From NCBI GenBank assembly GCA_032718475.1, contig JAUCBJ010005031.1, positions 1-41,780 of the forward strand: a DNA stretch of 41,780 nt, in the 5' to 3' direction. A program made the translations under genes and the position numbers. Shown one piece after another: positions 36,491-41,780 of this stretch (the stretch's first letter is position 1; each line of letters opens with the position of its first letter). This DNA is from Nemertoderma westbladi. Taxonomy: Eukaryota; Xenacoelomorpha; Nemertodermatida; Nemertodermatidae. A model generated the notes under the pieces. It saw nothing but the letters and a program-made list of their open reading frames with translations, searched no databases and was not told the DNA's origin.

Positions 36491-37237
36491 CTACTCCCAG
36501 CTAACTGTGGGCTTGTAGCCCCCTGTGTGGCCGCGTGTGGTAGCGACTGTCTCACTCTCGGGAATGGATTGATCTGCTGGATTATGTTCGGGTTTAGGCC
36601 TGTTGTATTCGGTCTTCGGCACCTTCCCCAAACTATCCTCACTGTAGACTGGGTCTGTGATCAACTCTGTTTCGTAGTTGAGGAAGTTTGACATTTCCTC
36701 TAAGCCCGGTTCCGCACCTTTCTTCTCCCGTGTGGAGAAGGCGATCTTTCCCCATTTATTGCGCAGCCAGATCGGCAGTGCCTGCGCTATCGTGGTGATA
36801 TTATTAGATGCGTTGAGTTCGTATGGCGCGTCTAGTGTCTTCAGCACGATTAACGCCTTCTCGACCTTGTTCGCAAACGTCTTTATGCTAACAGGGTTAT
36901 CCTGTAGGCCACCCGATGTTATCCCCCTTAAGCTCTGCCGGATGATCTTGGCTGGGTGTCCGAATTCCCTGTCTAGGGCCCGCCATGCAGTCGTGAAGCC
37001 GCCCTCGATGCCCTGATACTGCCTCACGTTGTCGTACGCTGGGCCTCCTGTATATACCTGTAAATATTTTAGGCACTCCGCCTGAGTCAGGTTCTTACTT
37101 AATATCTCGTTGCTGTACATGCGCAGGTATTCTTCCAGTATGCTTCCGTTGAATTTAAATGGCTCTACTGGTGGTAGTTCGATCCTGGTCTTGAGTGCAT
37201 CGATAAGTGTCGCCATTCCCATTGCCTGTGCTTCCAA
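36491..37237 (-). pseudogene. BEL/Pao Gag core (DUF1759-like)
   Basis: About 245 codons: LPPVEPFKFNGSILEEYLRM and SKNLTQAECLKYLQVYTGGPAYDNVRQY are the usual Gag core of BEL/Pao elements (a 'lp-x-F-x-G' entry then a 'K-x-x-L' and 'G-x-A' segment). WRALDREFGHPAKIIRQSL and FANKVEKALIVLKTLD follow. The frame runs into the LINE target duplication and stops. The real N-terminus is upstream in another frame. The protein would form particles around the element RNA. Confidence 0.82.
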
Positions 37238-37485
37238 TGGGTTCGAGGGATGCTGTACAGATTCTCCCGTTGGGTGCGGTCCGCCCGTCGGGCCTGTTGT
37301 CTTTCTCTGTCTCGGATATATCGTTGGGGGTAACGGCCCCCTCCATATCTCCGTGTCGCATGACCTGTTCTAGTCCAGGGGGTTCGATGTTCTTATTTCC
37401 GGTTGAGTGTATTATTGATATTGTAATGGGGGAATGTCACCCTGTCCCCCCCCCACCGGTATTATGTTTGGTACTGGGGTTGATG

Positions 37486-39006
37486 TTAATATATTGGGGC
37501 CCATACACCTATCTGTAATAACTCTCCCTCCCCTGGATATATGTTATGTCCCTGCATATTATAGTCATACTGCTGTGCTGGTACTGGTATAGGCCTATCC
37601 ACTTCTTGCCTACCTACCGGTATGTACTCCGCGACTTCCGGATCTAATCCCGTCGTTTGCGCTACCCTATCGCCAACATTATCTCTCCCTGCATGGCCTA
37701 TAGTATGTGCAGTAAGGCCTACAGTATGTCCTGCAGTCTGTATGTGTCCCTCCGGACCGAAGTTTAACCTTCTCGAATAATCCAAGAAGTCCTCCCCGCG
37801 ACTACCGTACCCTCGATCGACAGCTATATCCCATTGGGAAGTTTTTCTTCGATCCCCTCTCCTGTTCTCGTCCTCGTGCCGGTATGTCCTGTACCCCTCT
37901 CTCGGCGTATAATATGCCTCACCAGGCTGCGTCTCTCCGGGGCGACGGCAATCTCCCGGAGTTCGACCCCACTGATTCTCCAACTCCATCTCTATTACCG
38001 ACGGCTCGCTATCCATCCTCGCTCTCCGGTCGCTCGTAGCGACGCTTCTTCTATTCTCTTCTCTTCTTCTCTCTTCAGTGTAGCGTCCCCGCTCATGAGA
38101 TCTCTCGTCGACCCCCCAGTTAAACTCCACTGTTCTTCTTCCCTCTTCTGACTGGGCTCGACGTCTCGTCGCTCGCCCGCTCGCAACGCCAATGTCCCTC
38201 TCTCTAGCTGGTCGGACGCCGCTGGGGATATTCGTACTCCCCCTACTATTCTCCGTCGCCGGGTGCTGCGGTTCACCTAACTCGCCCCGCGCATTGTCCG
38301 CCGACACCTGTGGGACACTCTCTGCCCCCCCCTCTCGCCACTAATCTCTCGTCGTGGGTCGCCTGTAGCCCCCCCCCCACTCACCACCTATTACTTCACT
38401 ATCTCTCGCTTTGCTTCTACACCCCTCTCTAGTCGACGCACTACCTCTACTGCGGCTGGGTCTATTCACCCCCGCCTCTCCCTCTACCACTGCGTGGCCT
38501 GGCAGGCTCCCGTCGGGGTCTCTCACCCCCGCTACTCCCTGCGTACTAACTATGTGGCCTTGCAGGCTCTCGCTGGCCAGACCACCCTTGTCCCCTACAT
38601 TAGTATTAATAGCCCCGTTATCAATATTATTTTCTAAATTATTTAAATTATTTGAATTATGTTCTGAATTCGGATTGTTATTTAAATTATTTTGTATATT
38701 TAGATTGGAATCAGGAATATTTTGCTCGTTTGAATTAAAATTAATATTTAGATTATTACTTTGTATATTCGAATCTAGATTATTATTTGAATTATTTTAT
38801 ATATTTAAATTAGGATCATTCGGATTTAAATTATTGTTACCGGGCAAAATATTATTTCCTGCAATGAAAGTTTGATTAGGGTTGTCTACTACGGTACTAT
38901 TAATATTAACGCCTTCTAGTGTATTATTATTACCCCCCCCCCCCGCCCGTACGGTCACACCAGTCTTGGGTCTGTCATCCGGTCCCTGTAAGTGGGGTAT
39001 TAACAA
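37486..39006 (-). pseudogene. BEL/Pao-like Gag extension with Asn-rich and Arg/Glu-rich regions
   Basis: One reading frame with only two in-frame stops (near 38797 and 38341). From about 38960 to 38600 it encodes an asparagine-dominated stretch (repeated NNLN, NSNN, NIQSNN words), using AAT-rich codons in an otherwise GC-rich gene. Then comes a Ser/Arg/Gly-rich part and an Arg/Glu-rich part (about 38230-37950). It ends in a Tyr/Gly/Arg-rich region near 37490, past which the frame shifts to the Gag core. No domain is recognised; the placement argues for an N-terminal Gag extension. Confidence 0.6.
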
Positions 39007-39193
39007 ACGTTTCCATTACTTCTGGCTCCCCATAAATACTACCCGAGCCAGCCTCACTCTCAGATAATCCCAACTGCGCCAGTTCCAGTCGGCGCTTCTG
39101 TTTGGCCTGATATTGCATAAGCCCCCTTAGCCGGGCATGCATATCATCCCGCATACGCTTTCCCGCTCTCTCCCGCTCTCTATCCTCTCGCAA
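38975..39193 (-). pseudogene. Gag segment, Arg-rich helix
   Basis: A short frame overlapping its neighbours, starting with REDRERERAGKRMRDDMHA and continuing RGLMQYQAKQKRRLELAQLG. A charged helical segment that continues the coiled-coil region upstream after a +1-type shift. Confidence 0.5.
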
Positions 39194-39812
39194 ACTCTGG
39201 TTCGCTAATCACTGTTTCTCTCACCACCCGCTCTCTCACTCTCTCTTCTTGTTCTCTACAATTTCTCGCTACCCTCTCGGCCCTCTCTCTACACTCCCTC
39301 GCCAACTCCCTCTCTTTCTCTAACAGCGCAGTTCCCTCATCCAACTGCCTCTCTAATTCTTTTTGGTCTAGCGCCACCATGTCTAATTGACACGCCAGAT
39401 CTATCTCCAACACCCTTCTTGCTTTCACGGAGGATGTAGCGGACTTATCGGTCGCGACGGACTCCCGTCGCCTCTCTGTCCTACTAATTTTCCCCCGCTT
39501 TCTGGGGTTCTCGCTAACCGACGAGACCGAATCCTCGGGGTTAACCTCGGGTTCGCCCTTGTGCGGATCTGCCCAACCCACTAACTTAATTCCCCTAGTA
39601 TCCACTAAATATGGCCCTACGTACACCACTTCAGGCTCCATAACCCCGGATCGCCACAGTTCAAATAGTTCGGTGGCGACCCCCCTCGCTCTCTCACTCT
39701 CCAGTTCTCCCTGCCCGAAACGGACTAGATATCTGAAATGTTTATTCGACTCACCTAGTCGCTGGCTCAACTTCCCCTGGTTTACCTTCTCTCCCTCCTT
39801 AGCTTCCTTCAA
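39180..39812 (-). pseudogene. Gag N-terminal segment with coiled coil
   Basis: The frame extends upstream to a stop at about 39840. It includes KLLKEAKEGEKVNQGKLSQR and HFRYLVRFGQGELESERARG at the start, and a strongly charged heptad-like stretch (KELERQLDEGTALLEKEREL, then ECRERAERVARNCREQEERV) at the end. This resembles the helical N-terminal region of BEL/Pao Gag. It is frame-shifted against both neighbours. Confidence 0.55.
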
Positions 39813-39870
39813 TAGTTTCGTAGTGGCGTTGTAGGCCCGTTAAAGCCGATCGCTGGTCCCGACATCCTCT

Positions 39871-40203
39871 TCACCGACATCTCCTCCTCCTCTCCTGGTT
39901 CGGCGTCGTACCGGTGGCCCCACCGTCTCCGTTCCAGTGGGCCGTCCGTCGCCCTCGGCCTGTGGCTGGCCGGCGACTTCGGTACTTCGACCGCCGTTGT
40001 GCTTCGACTCGTCCCTTCCTTGTGGTAGACGGCCGCCCTCCGCTTGGGCTGCCAGATCGTCTCTCGTCGGCGAATCCGGCGTCGCGGGTCGATACCGTAG
40101 CGTCGCGGCCTCGCGGATCGTTGTGGATCGTTTGGTTGGTGTCGTCCGGGGTCCGCGGCGGTGTCCTCTCTCCCTCTAAGTCTCGGGGCTCTCCTGAACT
40201 CAT
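39871..40203 (-). pseudogene. Putative Gag start
   Basis: An ATG at 40203 opens a 110-codon frame starting MSSGEPRDLEGERTPPRTPD, 49 bases after the LTR block. It is Arg/Gly/Thr-rich and has no recognised domain. The position directly after the LTR makes it the likely initiator of the long Gag, although the downstream Gag is in another frame. Confidence 0.45.
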
Positions 40204-40251
40204 CTTTAACTTCCTGCAGTCACAGTTTCAGCGCTTGGTTGATTGTTTCAC

Positions 40252-40317
40252 TGTGACGGGATCAATGAAATCCCAACCGGATGAGTTGTTTCGTACGCGT
40301 CACCGATGTGATGGAAA
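40252..40317 (-). repeat. 5' LTR end block of the BEL/Pao-like element
   Basis: 66 bases matching 33640-33705 with three substitutions; on the minus strand it ends TTGATCCCGTCACA. To its right are three ~21-bp repeats (about 40348-40410, AGCACAAGAGTTATGTATAAT type) that are absent from the left LTR. No clear TGG primer site follows the LTR end. Confidence 0.7.
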
Positions 40318-40763
40318 GGTTCGAAATTGATGTTAACTTTCGCCATTATGTATAATAGTACAAGAGTTATGTATGATAGCACAAGAGTTATGTATAATAG
40401 CACAAGAGATATAATGAGTTGATATGACAGTAATATTGATGGCAACGGTGACGGTGAAACAATGTCCTCCATCTGCACTGAAACCAGTAACTGGACTAAC
40501 TAAACTGATATACTGGTATGTAGGTTGATAATATATATATATGACACACCAGTATTACTACACTCCTACATTACTGTGGCCTTTGTCCAGTGGATACTCT
40601 CCCCCGCTCCTATTGGCTGATAACCTACTTCACACCTCTCACCTCTCTGGGAGTGCTTCCCCCCTGTTGGCCTTTGTTGGTTATTTTCCCTCCCAAGGTG
40701 GTTTGACCTCTAACCTCCCTTTGTGTGGCTTTTGGGGTTTGTGTTGTCCCTGTTATTGGTTGT

Positions 40764-40795
40764 GATACGAGATTGGTTGTTACCAATCTCGTATC
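40764..40795. other. Perfect 14-bp hairpin
   Basis: GATACGAGATTGGT (40764-40777) and ACCAATCTCGTATC (40782-40795) are exact reverse complements with a four-base TGTT loop. It lies at the transition between the BEL-derived region and the older LINE endonuclease fragment. Confidence 0.95.
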
Positions 40796-40799
40796 TCCA

Positions 40800-41440
40800 A
40801 TATTGCTGAAAAGGCGCCACTGTCCCTACTTTGTGAGGGTAATGCGGCGGAATTGAATCCGCTCACAAAATTGAGTCTTTTTAGTGCAATTAGATTGAAC
40901 AAGCTGTATGCCTCGCAGTTAATCATGCTGTTCCTCCAGTTTTTGTTAATTAGGATGTAGTCCAGTTGTGCTGTGTAATTCGGGTAATTAAAGTTCCATA
41001 ATGCACTCTTACAATTATAGATGTGATAAGCGTTGGTATCCTGCACTCTGGTTCCATTCGGGTATTGAAAAGTCCATCCATATCTTCCTCTTACACTTTT
41101 AAAATGTGGTGTGTTGGTATCAATTCATATTCTTCCATTAAGTCTAAGAGTAAACGCCCATTTCTATTTGAAATGGTGTTATAGGTGCAACCCTTGATGA
41201 CTAATGGTTCAATTTGCACATTCTGGTAATCGGCAATGTCTTTGCCATTGTGTTTTGAAATTTCCTTTAAAAGTCTGATCTTCATAAAACGTGACTGCTT
41301 GCCCTGGATCTGATGCATTGGTTGACCTGTAGTCTGTAGCAACCTATTACCTTTGTGAGTCAGGCTTGGAGGTAACAATGAGACACCTTCATGTTGCATA
41401 GGTCCCGGTTGGAAATGTGTGCATTGTACTTTATTATTGG
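40800..41440 (-). pseudogene. Degenerate LINE, endonuclease half
   Basis: On the minus strand: ISNRNGRLLLDLMEEYELIP near 41200, then AQLDYILINKNWRNS and NCEAYSLFN near 40980-40900. These match the C-terminal half of LINE AP endonucleases (the NRNGxLLLD and QLDYIL motifs). Frameshifts are present. Upstream, at about 41360-41440, a ~75-bp stretch resembles the 3' coding part of the full-length LINE (around 29585-29660, KxNAHISN), so this copy is rearranged. It probably belongs with the RT remnant at 32545-33600. Confidence 0.75.
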
Positions 41441-41504
41441 TGTTTTTAGGTGAATGAATGGTTTCATATTATTATAACTTTCGTTGCAAAGTGGGCAATG
41501 ACGT

Positions 41505-41577
41505 CCAGGTTGGATCGAACTTGTTACCACCACCAGGATAGCAGTCTGACACACTAACCATTCCGTTAGACGCTGAA
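41505..41577 (-). mobile_element. tRNA-like SINE head, minus strand
   Basis: Read from 41577 leftward: an A-box-like TAACGGAATGGTTAGTGTG and a B-box AAGTTCGATCC, about tRNA length. The anticodon stem has a mismatch at the closing pair and there is no plausible acceptor pairing. Its body would continue to about 41440, including a Cys/His-coding GRHCPLCNES stretch. Confidence 0.55.
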
Positions 41578-41720
41578 GTAAAAGTAAGTCATGGAAATAC
41601 TACCATGGAAATAATCACCAGTAGATGATGGTATTGGCAGATTGGGAACCATGAGGACGTAAATTGCGGACGTAAAAGGTATCTCCGGTGGTATTTACAG
41701 GTCTACCTTTTTACCTAAGC

Positions 41721-41780
41721 CGCTAGCGGAATGGTTAGAGCGTCAGACTTTCAAACTGGAGGTCACCAGTTCGATCCCAC
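41721..41780 (+). mobile_element. tRNA-like SINE head at window end, truncated
   Basis: GCGGAATGGTTAGAGCGTCA and, at the end, AGTTCGATCCC give A and B boxes. It shares GGAATGGTTAG-G-GTCAGACT with the minus-strand head at 41505-41577, so they are related and divergently oriented. D-stem and anticodon-stem mismatches make a functional tRNA unlikely, but the 3' part is outside the window. Confidence 0.5.

Larger units (their letters stand above)
33640..40317 (-). mobile_element. BEL/Pao-like retroelement retaining Gag and protease only
   Basis: The minus-strand element runs from a 66-bp LTR block at 40252-40317, through a very long decayed Gag (40203-36491), zinc knuckle and DUF1758-type aspartic protease (35701-34760), to a purine tract and putative 3' LTR. 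No RT, RNase H or integrase motif lies between protease and purine tract. A 3'-end LINE copy (35919-36484) interrupts it. It appears to have inserted into an older LINE, whose halves lie at 32545-33600 and 40800-41400. The right LTR may extend beyond 40317, but its outer edge was not found. Confidence 0.75.

Noticed and set aside
41721-41780. Functional tRNA gene at the window end
   Set aside because: The D-stem and anticodon-stem have mismatches and a sister copy is degraded, so a SINE head is more likely. The 3' part is not visible.

Overview
This is a metazoan, most likely aquatic invertebrate, nuclear DNA window. It is AT-rich and intergenic-heavy, with long minisatellites, tRNA-derived SINE heads and several retrotransposon families. 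The host coding capacity is clearly animal: an ALIX/PDCD6IP orthologue, a divergent rhodopsin-type GPCR and a small secreted cysteine-rich peptide. I cannot name the phylum. The recurring palindrome GTAGGCCTAC and the CsRn1-type Gypsy fit many lophotrochozoan, flatworm and deuterostome genomes.

Layout. 1-385: a 32-bp palindromic tandem array. 537-1835 (+): a single-exon seven-helix receptor with a signal peptide. 2165-3075: a GC-rich array with a 131-bp higher-order period. 3.1-8.4 kb: AT-rich DNA with a LINE scrap, an inverted-repeat element, a tRNA-derived SINE and poly-G tracts, but no gene I can support. 8465-11720: a 19-bp satellite of about 170 copies. 12727-15363 (-): a complete single-exon, GC-rich ALIX gene. 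15.7-16.15 kb: SINE fragments. 16.3-19.86 kb: an element with imperfect inverted ends that contains a 49-bp satellite. 19896-25759 (-): a decayed CsRn1-type Ty3/Gypsy retrotransposon, interrupted by a 1,098-bp hAT-type element with a perfect 8-bp target duplication. 26175-29939 (+): an almost intact, full-length RTE-like LINE with a perfect 12-bp target duplication. 31.03-32.44 kb (+): a gene model for a 54-residue secreted eight-cysteine peptide whose coding exon is bounded by good splice sites. 32.5-33.6 and 40.8-41.4 kb (-): two halves of an old LINE. 33640 to at least 40317 (-): between those halves, a BEL/Pao-like element that keeps Gag and protease but no reverse transcriptase or integrase, and itself carries a 3'-end copy of the RTE-like LINE. 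The window ends in oppositely oriented SINE heads.

The three host genes do not form a pathway. ALIX acts in ESCRT-III recruitment, multivesicular bodies and cytokinesis; the receptor is an orphan; the peptide is a likely secreted effector or toxin-like molecule of unknown role. They share one feature: each open reading frame sits in one exon with an acceptor-like site shortly before its ATG. This would fit 5'UTR introns or spliced-leader trans-splicing. The most promising new biology is the secreted peptide gene. The most informative architecture is the set of nested, dateable transposon insertions.
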